DNA of 34,999 bases from an uncultured Collinsella sp. (GTDB lineage Bacteria; Actinomycetota; Coriobacteriia; Coriobacteriales; Coriobacteriaceae). The stretch spans positions 1 to 34,999 of the forward strand of contig USQQ01000017.1 of the NCBI GenBank assembly GCA_900556875.1, given 5' to 3'. Made by a program: the position numbers and the translations under genes. The notes below the pieces were generated by a model. It had not been told where the DNA came from and ran no database searches. It saw nothing but the letters and a program-made list of their open reading frames with translations. This document shows positions 8,079-14,737 of the stretch, in pieces; within the stretch, counting starts at the first letter, position 1, and each line of letters opens with the position of its first letter.

Positions 8079-9518
8079 ATGGCAGGTAAATACGACGATC
8101 TTGCTGCCCAGATCGTAGAGCTGGTTGGCGGCAAGTCCAACGTCAAATGCGTCGCACACTGCATTACCCGTGTTCGTTTTAAGCTCAAGGACGAGTCGAA
8201 GGCCAATGACGAGGCAATCTCCGAGCTGCCCAACGTCATCAAGGTCATGCACGCCAACGGCCAGTACCAGGTTGTTGTGGGCAACATCGTCGAGGACGTC
8301 TACGACGCCGTTCTCAAGGCCGGCGGTTTTAGCGACGGCGGCGCCGTCGACGCCGATGACGACGATGCCGCTCCCAAGGGCGTTACCGATGTGATCATCG
8401 ACCTCATCTCGGGCATCTTCGCCCCCATGCTCGGCACCTTCGCCGCTGCCGGTATCATGAAGGGCCTGCTGGCGCTCGCTACCTTCCTGGTCCCGAGCTT
8501 TGCCAACGACGGCGCCTACACGCTGCTCTACACCGTCGCTGACGGCATGTTCTACTTCCTGCCCGTGGTGCTTGGCTTTACCGCGGCCAAGAAGTTCAAG
8601 ATGAGCGAGTTCAACGGCATGGCCATCGCCTTTGCCCTGGTGTATCCCACCATGGTTGCCCTGACCTCGGGCGAGGTTGTCGGCTCCGTCGAGCTCGGCT
8701 TTGCTGGCACCTTCTCTTGGTACACCACGTTCCTGGGCCTGCCGCTCATCATGCCTGCCTCGGGTTACACCAGCTCCGTTATCCCCATCCTGCTCATGGT
8801 CTGGTTTGGCTCCACCCTCGAGCACTGGGTTAAGAAGTGGATGCCCGCTTCTATGAAGATGTTCTTCACCCCGCTGATCGTCGTCACCGTTACCGTCACC
8901 CTTGGCTATCTGGTCATTGGCCCCATCGCCACGCTCATCACCAACCTGCTTGGTGAGTTCTTCGCGCTGCTGTTTGGCCTGCCCATGATCGGCTCCCTCC
9001 TGGGCTGCACCCTCGTCGGTGCCTTCTGGATGTGCCTGGTCATCTTTGGCTTCCACTGGTCGCTCGTGCCCATCGCGCTGGTCAACCTGTCCACTCTGGG
9101 CCACGACTACATCCTGGGCTCCGTTATCGCCCACTCCTTCTCGCTGGGCGCCGTGCTCTTCGCCATGTATCTCAAGAACAAGGACGAGAAGTTCCGCGGT
9201 ATCGCGCTGCCGGCCATGATCTCCGCCTTCTTCTTTGGTGTCACCGAGCCCGCTATCTACGGTGTCGCCCTGCCCGATAAGAAGGCCTTCATCAACGCCA
9301 GCATCGGTTCTGCTGTGGGCGGCCTCATCATTGGTCTCTCCGGCGCCGTGGTGTACATGTCCGGTGGTCTGGGCGTCTTCAACTGGCTGTCCTTCATCGA
9401 CCCCTCCGGTGTTAACGGCATCAACCACATGATCTGGGCTATCGTTGCCTCTTTCGTGGGTGCCGCCGTGGGCTTTGCGATCGAGTTTGCCACCTACAAG
9501 CCCGAGGCTGCCAAGTAG
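8079..9518 (+). CDS. PTS beta-glucoside-type transporter, EIIBC (no EIIA domain)
   Basis: This 479-residue membrane protein imports and phosphorylates a sugar, probably an aryl- or other beta-glucoside. Residues 1-90 are an EIIB domain with the phospho-cysteine in HCITRVRF (Cys28). About residues 105-470 are the hydrophobic EIIC domain, with the typical segment FGVTEPAIYGVALP near 385-400. Family members often carry a C-terminal EIIA domain, giving about 620 residues. Here the protein ends soon after EIIC, so a separate EIIA must come from elsewhere. ATG 8079 follows AGAGAGGA; a TTG 21 nt upstream is possible but has a poorer site. Substrate assignment rests on family and on the flanking licT and phospho-glucosidase genes. 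Confidence 0.93.
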   Translation: MAGKYDDLAAQIVELVGGKSNVKCVAHCITRVRFKLKDESKANDEAISELPNVIKVMHANGQYQVVVGNIVEDVYDAVLKAGGFSDGGAVDADDDDAAPKGVTDVIIDLISGIFAPMLGTFAAAGIMKGLLALATFLVPSFANDGAYTLLYTVADGMFYFLPVVLGFTAAKKFKMSEFNGMAIAFALVYPTMVALTSGEVVGSVELGFAGTFSWYTTFLGLPLIMPASGYTSSVIPILLMVWFGSTLEHWVKKWMPASMKMFFTPLIVVTVTVTLGYLVIGPIATLITNLLGEFFALLFGLPMIGSLLGCTLVGAFWMCLVIFGFHWSLVPIALVNLSTLGHDYILGSVIAHSFSLGAVLFAMYLKNKDEKFRGIALPAMISAFFFGVTEPAIYGVALPDKKAFINASIGSAVGGLIIGLSGAVVYMSGGLGVFNWLSFIDPSGVNGINHMIWAIVASFVGAAVGFAIEFATYKPEAAK

Positions 9519-9545
9519 CCCAAACGACAAAGACTCGGTACCAAG

Positions 9546-9577
9546 CCGGCGGGGGGGAGCGCCCCGCCGGTTTTTTT
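9546..9577 (+). terminator. Rho-independent terminator after the PTS gene
   Basis: CCGGCGGGG pairs perfectly with CCCCGCCGG around a 7-nt loop and is followed by seven T. It ends the licT-EIIBC transcript 27 nt after the stop. Confidence 0.93.
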
Positions 9578-9622
9578 CAAAGGGGCTAGATGCCATGCGC
9601 TCGTCCGAGCGACTGCCCAAAA

Positions 9623-9778
9623 TCAAAACCATGCCGGATTACGGGGCTGAAACGGTGAGTGCTGACCATACCCCGTTTTTCCGTAAACTGACAAGCCTCC
9701 TACCTGCGGTTTTGTCCTTGCCGTTTCTGGCATGCTCAAGGGGCACTGGTTCTGCCCCGTAAACCGGCATGGTTTTGA
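9623..9778. repeat. Long-inverted-repeat element 1 (156 bp)
   Basis: The 25-bp ends at 9623-9647 and 9754-9778 are inverted copies of each other with 24 of 25 matches. The centre contains GTTTTTCCG, then CAAGCCTCCTACCTGCGG and TTTT, also present in the second element at 9912-10071. The arms of the two elements differ in sequence, but each is self-complementary. No reading frame with coding character lies here. Confidence 0.85.
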
Positions 9779-9783
9779 ACCTG

Positions 9784-9807
9784 CCAATAAGGGACAGGTT
9801 TATTTTG
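9784..9807 (+). repeat. Family B-like motif with GGGACAGG loop (diverged)
   Basis: CCAATAA, then GGGACAGGT, then TTATTTTGG form a weak hairpin. The central GGGACAGG resembles the loop of family B copies and of the partial copy at 6174. It lies between the two long-inverted-repeat elements. Related CCGGCATAGTTT at 9863-9874 looks like a lone arm of element 1. I see no gene anywhere in 9519-10168. Confidence 0.4.
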
Positions 9808-9911
9808 GTCGGTTTTATCTGGGCAAACGTCGTCTCCGTCAGCTCCGTCCGCATATCTTAAGCCGGCATAGTTTCGATGGGTCGGTCCGTGCGCGTCCCG
9901 CAACATGCCTC

Positions 9912-10071
9912 GCCACGAAACCGGCCTATCTACTACGTTTAAGTGGTAGGGGCCAACCACACGGTGGTTTTTCGAAAACCGCCAAGCCGTCTACCTGCGG
10001 TTTTATTTTTGACAATTGCGGCGTGGTCGGGGGTTCACGACTAAACGTAGTAGATGGGCCGGTTTCGTGGC
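9912..10071. repeat. Long-inverted-repeat element 2 (160 bp)
   Basis: The 30-bp ends at 9912-9941 and 10042-10071 are inverted copies with 29 of 30 matches. Inside are a hairpin GGTGGTTTT-TCG-AAAACCGCC and the core CAAGCCGTCTACCTGCGG plus TTTT shared with element 1. The arm sequence differs from that of element 1 while staying self-complementary. It lies about 100 bp before the phospho-glucosidase start. Confidence 0.88.
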
Positions 10072-10112
10072 GGCCGACTCAACGCGAACTCCGATCGGGA
10101 CGCAAATTACCT

Positions 10113-10137
10113 CGTGGACGCCGCTTCGGCGTCCACG
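10113..10137 (+). promoter_or_regulatory. Perfect hairpin in the bgl leader
   Basis: CGTGGACGCCG pairs with CGGCGTCCACG over 11 bp with a CTT loop. It has no T tail, so it is not a typical terminator. It stands about 18 nt before the ribosome binding site of the glucosidase gene and may stabilise the message or affect its translation. Confidence 0.6.
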
Positions 10138-10168
10138 CAACATCCCAACACGTACGAAAGGAGCCAAC

Positions 10169-11617
10169 ATGGCTTTTCCCGATGGATTTCTGTGGGGCGG
10201 TGCCACTGCCGCCAATCAGTGCGAAGGCGGATACAACGAGGACGGCAAGGGCCTCGGCGTTCCCGACATCATGACCGGCGGCACGGTCTCCGAGCCGCGC
10301 CACATTACCGACGGCATTCTGCCCCAGTACCACTATCCCAGCCACGAGGCCGTGGACATGTACCATCACTATCTCGACGACATCAAGCTTTTTGGCGAGA
10401 TGGGCTTTAAGTGCTACCGCATGTCCATCAACTGGAGCCGTATCTTCCCCAACGGCGACGAGGCCGAGCCCAACCAGGCCGGCATCGAGTTCTACCGCCG
10501 TGTGTTCCAGGCCTGTCAGGAGCAGGGCATCGAGCCCATGGTCACCCTTAGCCACTATGAGCAGCCTTATGGTCTGTCCAAAAACTACGGAGGCTGGAAG
10601 AACCCCAAGCTCATCGATTTCTACCTCAACTACGCCCGCACCGTCATGACCGAGTACAAGGGCCTGGTGCGCTACTGGCTCACCTTTAACGAAATCAATT
10701 GCCTGCTCATGGGCGGCTTTGGCGGCGTGATGGGCGGCGGCATGGTGCCCGAGGCAACCGACACGCCCATGGCCTTTGGCGACTGCGACTGGGACGACCC
10801 GCAGGCGCGCTTCGATGCCCTGCACCATCAGTTCCTGGCGAGCGCCAAGTGCGTCACCATGGGCCATCAGATCGATCCCCAGAACAAGATCGGCTGCATG
10901 ATCGCCGGCAACGCCTGCTACCCGCACACGTGCAATCCGGCAGACGTTCTGGCCGCACAAAAGCAGCAGCGCGAGATGAACTTCTACTGCGGCGACGTGC
11001 AGGTGCGCGGTGCGTATCCCTCGTGGGCGCCCAGCGTGTGGCGCCGCGAAGGCGTGCACGTGGAGGTTTCGCCCGAGGACGCCGCCACGCTGGCCGCCGG
11101 CAAGGTCGACTTCTACAGCTTTAGCTACTACATGAGCGCCACGGCCACGGCTGACCCGGTGCTGCTGGAGCAGGGCAACATCTTTGGTGGCGCCGGCAAC
11201 GAGTACCTCAAGAAGAGCGATTGGGGTTGGGCGATCGACCCCGAGGGCCTGCGTTACTACCTGGAGGAGGTCTACGACCGCTACCAGGTGCCGCTGATGA
11301 TCGTCGAGAACGGCCTGGGCGCGGTGGACGAGGTCGAGGCGGACGGTGCGATTCACGACGGCTACCGCATCGATTACCTGCGCGAGCATATCAAGCAGAT
11401 GGAGATTGCCATCGAGGATGGCGTGGACCTGATGGGCTACACCATGTGGGGCTGCATCGATTTGGTGAGCGCCTCGACCGGCGAGATGAAGAAGCGCTAC
11501 GGCTTCATCTACGTCGACAAGGACAACGACGGCAACGGCACGCTCGCCCGCAGCCGCAAGGACAGCTTCTTCTGGTACAAGAAGGTCATCGCCACCAACG
11601 GCGCCGACCTGGCCTAG
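10169..11617 (+). CDS. 6-phospho-beta-glucosidase (glycoside hydrolase family 1)
   Basis: The 482-residue protein is a GH1 enzyme that would hydrolyse the phosphorylated beta-glucoside delivered by a PTS. It begins FPDGFLWGGATAANQCEGG, the family N-terminal signature. The acid/base Glu175 is in TFNEIN and the nucleophile Glu380 in IVENGLG. The phosphate-binding segment near the C-terminus (SASTGEMKKRYGFIYVD) is of the phospho-glycosidase type rather than the plain glucosidase type. ATG 10169 follows GAAAGGAG. It lies on the same strand as licT and the EIIBC gene, but a terminator and 650 bp of structured DNA intervene, so it is probably transcribed separately. Cytoplasmic. Confidence 0.95.
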   Translation: MAFPDGFLWGGATAANQCEGGYNEDGKGLGVPDIMTGGTVSEPRHITDGILPQYHYPSHEAVDMYHHYLDDIKLFGEMGFKCYRMSINWSRIFPNGDEAEPNQAGIEFYRRVFQACQEQGIEPMVTLSHYEQPYGLSKNYGGWKNPKLIDFYLNYARTVMTEYKGLVRYWLTFNEINCLLMGGFGGVMGGGMVPEATDTPMAFGDCDWDDPQARFDALHHQFLASAKCVTMGHQIDPQNKIGCMIAGNACYPHTCNPADVLAAQKQQREMNFYCGDVQVRGAYPSWAPSVWRREGVHVEVSPEDAATLAAGKVDFYSFSYYMSATATADPVLLEQGNIFGGAGNEYLKKSDWGWAIDPEGLRYYLEEVYDRYQVPLMIVENGLGAVDEVEADGAIHDGYRIDYLREHIKQMEIAIEDGVDLMGYTMWGCIDLVSASTGEMKKRYGFIYVDKDNDGNGTLARSRKDSFFWYKKVIATNGADLA

Positions 11618-11644
11618 CCAAGTCTCAACCAGCGTAAACGTCGC

Positions 11645-11684
11645 AACCACCACAAAGGGGCCAGGCACCTTTGTGGTGGTTTTT
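11645..11684 (+). repeat. Family B hairpin, copy 2, probable terminator
   Basis: A perfect 14-bp stem (AACCACCACAAAGG and its complement) with the loop GGCCAGGCA is followed by TTTTT. It lies 27 nt after the phospho-glucosidase stop. Confidence 0.85.
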
Positions 11685-11687
11685 GCT

Positions 11688-11724
11688 TTGGTAGATGTGT
11701 GGGACATGCCTTATAATCTACCAA
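11688..11724 (+). promoter_or_regulatory. Promoter with overlapping dyad (putative operator) for the MFS gene
   Basis: TATAAT at 11712-11717 is a perfect -10 box; TTGGTA at 11688-11693 is the -35 with an 18-nt spacer. The perfect 9-bp inverted repeat TTGGTAGAT (11688-11696) / ATCTACCAA (11716-11724) brackets both boxes, so a bound repressor would cover the promoter. No regulator gene is adjacent. Confidence 0.6.
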
Positions 11725-11776
11725 GTAGTTCATGACGGGCGAAAAACGGAGAGAAGGGTCCTGATGCGTCCTTAAT

Positions 11777-11842
11777 GTTTCATGCGGATAGATTGATTTG
11801 ACAGACGGTGGCGAATGCCCACCGCCCGTATTCGTATGAAAC
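11777..11842 (+). promoter_or_regulatory. Structured 5' leader of the MFS gene
   Basis: GTTTCATGCGGATA (11777-11790) pairs with TATTCGTATGAAAC (11829-11842), allowing G-U and one or two mismatches. It encloses a perfect hairpin CGGTGG-CGAATGC-CCACCG (11806-11824). The outer stem ends exactly where the ribosome binding site AAGGAG begins. The arrangement suggests a translational or sensory leader. I do not recognise a known riboswitch class. Confidence 0.5.
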
Positions 11843-11853
11843 AAGGAGTCTCC

Positions 11854-13134
11854 ATGCTCGCATCTCTTTTCTCAAAGCCTCAATCATCGCTGTCCGTGCA
11901 GGCTAAACGCCTGGTGGCAATGCGCTTCCTCATCTACACCGGGTTTCAGACCAGTTATTTTATCGGCGTCATCGGAACGCTTACCTATGCGGACGATGCC
12001 TCGGTCGTCGCGACGTCGCTGGCCGTCCTGTTCATGAACGTTTTCGTGATCCTGGGTTCCTTTGCGGGTGGCGCTGCGCTCGACGCATGGGGTCCGCGCC
12101 GCCATTTCTTGCTGAGCATCGTCGGCGCTCTCGCAACTGGCACGGCAATCATCGCCTTTGGTAGCGCGACCGGCGTCGTCCTACTCGGCGCGGTGTTCCT
12201 GGGCTTTGTGATGGGATTTGCCCAGCCCATCGCCACGTCCTATCCGGCCTACCTCACCGACGATCCTGTCGAGCTCAAAGACATCAACTCCGCCATCGCC
12301 ATGTTTTCAAACGTGAGTATCATCGTTGGCCCCACGCTGGGCGGCTTTGTCGCGGCGGCTGCATCGTCGCGCGCGGTGTTCGTGCTCATGATGCTCTTTA
12401 CCGTGCTGGCGTTCGTTGTCGGTTGGGGCTTTAGGCCGCAGACCAGCCATGTCGCCGGGCATGCGGATGCCGATTCGGCAGAGGAAGGGGAGCGTGCGGG
12501 ACAAAGCTCCAACCCCAGCACGTCCGCCCGCGCCACCTTCGCAGCCAGCATCAAGACAGTCTTCACCAACAGCGTCCTCGCCCTGCTGTTCTGCATCATT
12601 TTTCTTTCGAACTTTGGCTACGGAGCCTTCGATCCGCTGGAGTCGTTCTTCTACCGCGATGTCCTGCACGTCGGCGTTGAGTGGATGGGCTGGCTCTCGT
12701 CTGCCTGCGGTGTCGGCGCGGTGCTGGGTGCCGTGCTCGCGCTCCGCTTGCCGCCGCACCTGGTCAACCTTAAAACGCTGCTCGTGGCACTTATGTCCGT
12801 GGGCCTGGGAAGCCTGCTCTATGTGGGGACGCCGTACGTGGGTGTGGCCCTCGTCGGTCAGGTCGCCCTGGGCATAGCTTGGGGCATCGTCAACCCGCTC
12901 CACAACACGATCGTGCAAACGACGGCGCCGCTCGAGCAGCTCGGTCGCGTGAACTCGGTCATGGGCTTTGGCAATATGTTTGCCGGCGTGGCGCCGCTGG
13001 CGATTGCCCCGTGGCTGGCGGCGACATTTGGCGTGCAGCAGACGCTCGTAGGGGCAGGCATGGTCGTGACGGCAGTTCCCGCGGCGTTGCTGCTGTTTGG
13101 ACGCCGGCATCTGGATCGTGCCGTAAAGCGGTAA
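11854..13134 (+). CDS. Major facilitator superfamily transporter
   Basis: The 426-residue protein has about twelve hydrophobic segments in two halves joined by a polar loop (about residues 190-225). A family-type DAWGPRR motif lies between helices 2 and 3. It resembles small-molecule or drug permeases of the MFS_1/MFS_3 type, but the substrate cannot be told. I chose ATG 11854 because AAGGAG lies 5 nt upstream; in-frame codons back to 11815 include ATGs inside the structured leader and lack a site. The gene has its own promoter with an overlapping dyad. Two repeat hairpins follow the stop. Confidence 0.9.
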   Translation: MLASLFSKPQSSLSVQAKRLVAMRFLIYTGFQTSYFIGVIGTLTYADDASVVATSLAVLFMNVFVILGSFAGGAALDAWGPRRHFLLSIVGALATGTAIIAFGSATGVVLLGAVFLGFVMGFAQPIATSYPAYLTDDPVELKDINSAIAMFSNVSIIVGPTLGGFVAAAASSRAVFVLMMLFTVLAFVVGWGFRPQTSHVAGHADADSAEEGERAGQSSNPSTSARATFAASIKTVFTNSVLALLFCIIFLSNFGYGAFDPLESFFYRDVLHVGVEWMGWLSSACGVGAVLGAVLALRLPPHLVNLKTLLVALMSVGLGSLLYVGTPYVGVALVGQVALGIAWGIVNPLHNTIVQTTAPLEQLGRVNSVMGFGNMFAGVAPLAIAPWLAATFGVQQTLVGAGMVVTAVPAALLLFGRRHLDRAVKR

Positions 13135-13137
13135 GAA

Positions 13138-13198
13138 ACCATCGCAACATTCGATAAAAACCGCGATTTTGCCGAAAAACGTCGAATGTTGTGATGGT
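13138..13198 (+). repeat. Family A palindrome, copy 2
   Basis: ACCATCGCAACATTCGA pairs with TCGAATGTTGTGATGGT, with one G-T wobble in 17, around a 27-nt spacer. It begins 3 nt after the MFS stop codon. Confidence 0.9.
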
Positions 13199-13249
13199 TT
13201 GCGCCCCGGGTCAGGCCATCCTGCGGATCCGGCCACCCTGCGAGTCCTG

Positions 13250-13288
13250 CCACCACAAAGGGGGCCAGGCACCTTTGTGGTGGTTTTT
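13250..13288 (+). repeat. Family B hairpin, copy 3, probable terminator
   Basis: CCACCACAAAGG and its complement form a perfect 12-bp stem with the loop GGGCCAGGCA, followed by TTTTT. It lies 51 nt after a family A copy. Confidence 0.85.
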
Positions 13289-13377
13289 GCTTTGACGGGC
13301 CGCACCTGCGCCTTGGTATACCATGTACGCCGTTCACGAATACACCCCACACCGCCGCACAACCCAGAAAGGCCCCC

Positions 13378-14199
13378 ATGGACGCCACCTTCAGCCACAT
13401 CAAAGCCGTGTTCTGCGATATCGACGGTACGCTGCTCACGAGCCAGCACACGGTGTCCCCGCGCACCGTGGCGGCGATCCGCGCCCTGCGCGAGCGTGGC
13501 GTGCTCTTTGGCCTGTGCACCGGGCGCGACGCCCACGCGACCGAGGCCATGTACGAGCTCTGGGGCATCGAAGGCCTGGTGGACGTGCTCGTGGGCTGCG
13601 GCGGCGCCGAGGTCATCGACCGCGCGCACGACATCAACGAGCTGAGCTATCCGCTGCCGGGTGAGACTATCGCGCGCATCTGCAAGCACATGGCGGACCT
13701 TCCGGCAACGCCCGTCTGCCCCCGAGACGGCGTGTTCTACGTGCCCGAGAGCAACGCGTGCGTCGAGCACCTGTCGCGCGTCGATGGCGTGCCCTATCAG
13801 GTGGTCGATTTTGCCGAGTTCTTACGCGAGCCGCAGCCCAAGGTGATGTTTACCATGGCGCCCGAGGTAATGCCGCGGGTGATTGAGCGGGCGTCGACGT
13901 TTGCCGATAACACTGTTAAGGCGGCGGCTCTGCAAACCACGCAGCGGCTCTACGAGTTCATGGATCCGCACGTGTCCAAGACGCGCGGCCTTGTGCGCGT
14001 GGCGGAGCTCAACGACATGGAGCTCCAGGACATCTGTGTGTTTGGCGATGCCGATAACGATACCTGCATGGTGGCCGACGCCGGCGTGGGCGTGGCTATG
14101 GCAAACGGCAGCGACGCCACCCGTGCCGCCGCGGACTTTGTAACCGCGAGCAACGACGAGGACGGCATCGCGATCTTTATCGAGGAACATCTGCTGTAG
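13378..14199 (+). CDS. HAD-superfamily hydrolase, Cof/IIB type
   Basis: The 273-residue protein carries the HAD motifs: DIDGT with nucleophile Asp14 and Asp16 (motif I), the Thr of LCTGRD (motif II), a lysine in the KTRGL region (motif III) and GDADNDTCM (motif IV). A cap domain of the IIB (Cof) kind lies between motifs II and III, about residues 85-190. Such enzymes dephosphorylate sugar phosphates or cofactors; the substrate cannot be deduced. ATG 13378 is preceded by AGAAAGG at a normal distance. It stands alone between repeat hairpins. Confidence 0.93.
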   Translation: MDATFSHIKAVFCDIDGTLLTSQHTVSPRTVAAIRALRERGVLFGLCTGRDAHATEAMYELWGIEGLVDVLVGCGGAEVIDRAHDINELSYPLPGETIARICKHMADLPATPVCPRDGVFYVPESNACVEHLSRVDGVPYQVVDFAEFLREPQPKVMFTMAPEVMPRVIERASTFADNTVKAAALQTTQRLYEFMDPHVSKTRGLVRVAELNDMELQDICVFGDADNDTCMVADAGVGVAMANGSDATRAAADFVTASNDEDGIAIFIEEHLL

Positions 14200-14212
14200 C
14201 GCAGGGGGGCAG

Positions 14213-14247
14213 CCACAAAGAGGGCAGAGCGCCTTTGTGGTGGTTTT
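14213..14247 (+). repeat. Family B hairpin, copy 4 (diverged)
   Basis: CCACAAAG pairs with CTTTGTGG around AGGGCAGAGCGC, followed by TGGTTTT. The outer left arm is lost (AG where CCA is expected), so this is a decayed copy just after the HAD gene. Confidence 0.75.
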
Positions 14248-14250
14248 CCA

Positions 14251-14285
14251 AGCGTCCCAACAGTCGATTGTTGGGACGCTTTTTT
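14251..14285 (+). terminator. Strong rho-independent terminator after the HAD gene
   Basis: AGCGTCCCAACA pairs perfectly with TGTTGGGACGCT around GTCGAT and is followed by TTTTT. Confidence 0.95.
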
Positions 14286-14483
14286 GTAGCGAGGAGATTT
14301 GCGGCCGGTAACATGCGATGCCATTCAAGTGTCGATGTATGAACATATCGGCACGCGCTAGTTGTGCAGTAATTGACCAATTAGCTCATAACTAATATTT
14401 CCAGGTAGATATACTGCCATTCACGGCGCAATTTTGACCGTTCACAGATTGAGCGGGTTAAAACAAAGTGTTGTACAAACAAT

Positions 14484-14501
14484 GATAAAGTGTCATTTAT
14501 C
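14484..14501. promoter_or_regulatory. Putative operator dyad upstream of the pilus locus
   Basis: GATAAA-GTGTCA-TTTATC is a 6-bp inverted repeat with a 6-nt spacer. It lies in a 400-bp stretch (about 14300-14737) that is clearly richer in A and T than the rest of the window, holds no gene, and leads to the pilus adhesin. Confidence 0.3.
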
Positions 14502-14620
14502 TAGATTTGCTAACGAGTTTACCAGCGTCTTTCCGAAATTTAACCCTCGAAAAACAATGCATAGTTTGAATAATTGTCAAGAAGTTAAGGCAACGTAAAG
14601 CAAAACTGACATTGTTAGGC

Positions 14621-14650
14621 TTGCGTTGTTTAAACAAAGAGTAATAATAT
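14621..14650 (+). promoter_or_regulatory. Putative promoter of the pilus locus
   Basis: TTGCGT (14621-14626) and TAATAT (14645-14650) are 18 nt apart, leaving an 87-nt leader before the adhesin ATG. A second weaker candidate starts with TTGACC at 14434. Confidence 0.45.
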
Positions 14651-14737
14651 GCATATCGAGCGCGAGCAATTATAGGTTGCGCGCCCAAGTTTGATGGTGA
14701 AAGAGCAAGATCGCGGTCTCTTGGGGAGGAGACATCG

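Noticed and set aside
8007..9632. Long open frame (541 codons) on the minus strand
   Set aside because: Antisense of the PTS EIIBC gene. Its composition (Gly/His/Asp-rich) is that of a shadow frame.
9623..10071. Insertion sequence with terminal inverted repeats
   Set aside because: No transposase frame between the arms, each element is only about 160 bp, and no target-site duplication is visible.
10079..11707. Long open frame (542 codons) on the minus strand
   Set aside because: Antisense of the GH1 gene, which has both catalytic glutamates and a ribosome site.
12307..13770. Minus-strand frame spanning the MFS and HAD genes
   Set aside because: It crosses two palindromic repeats and two real genes, so it cannot be coding.
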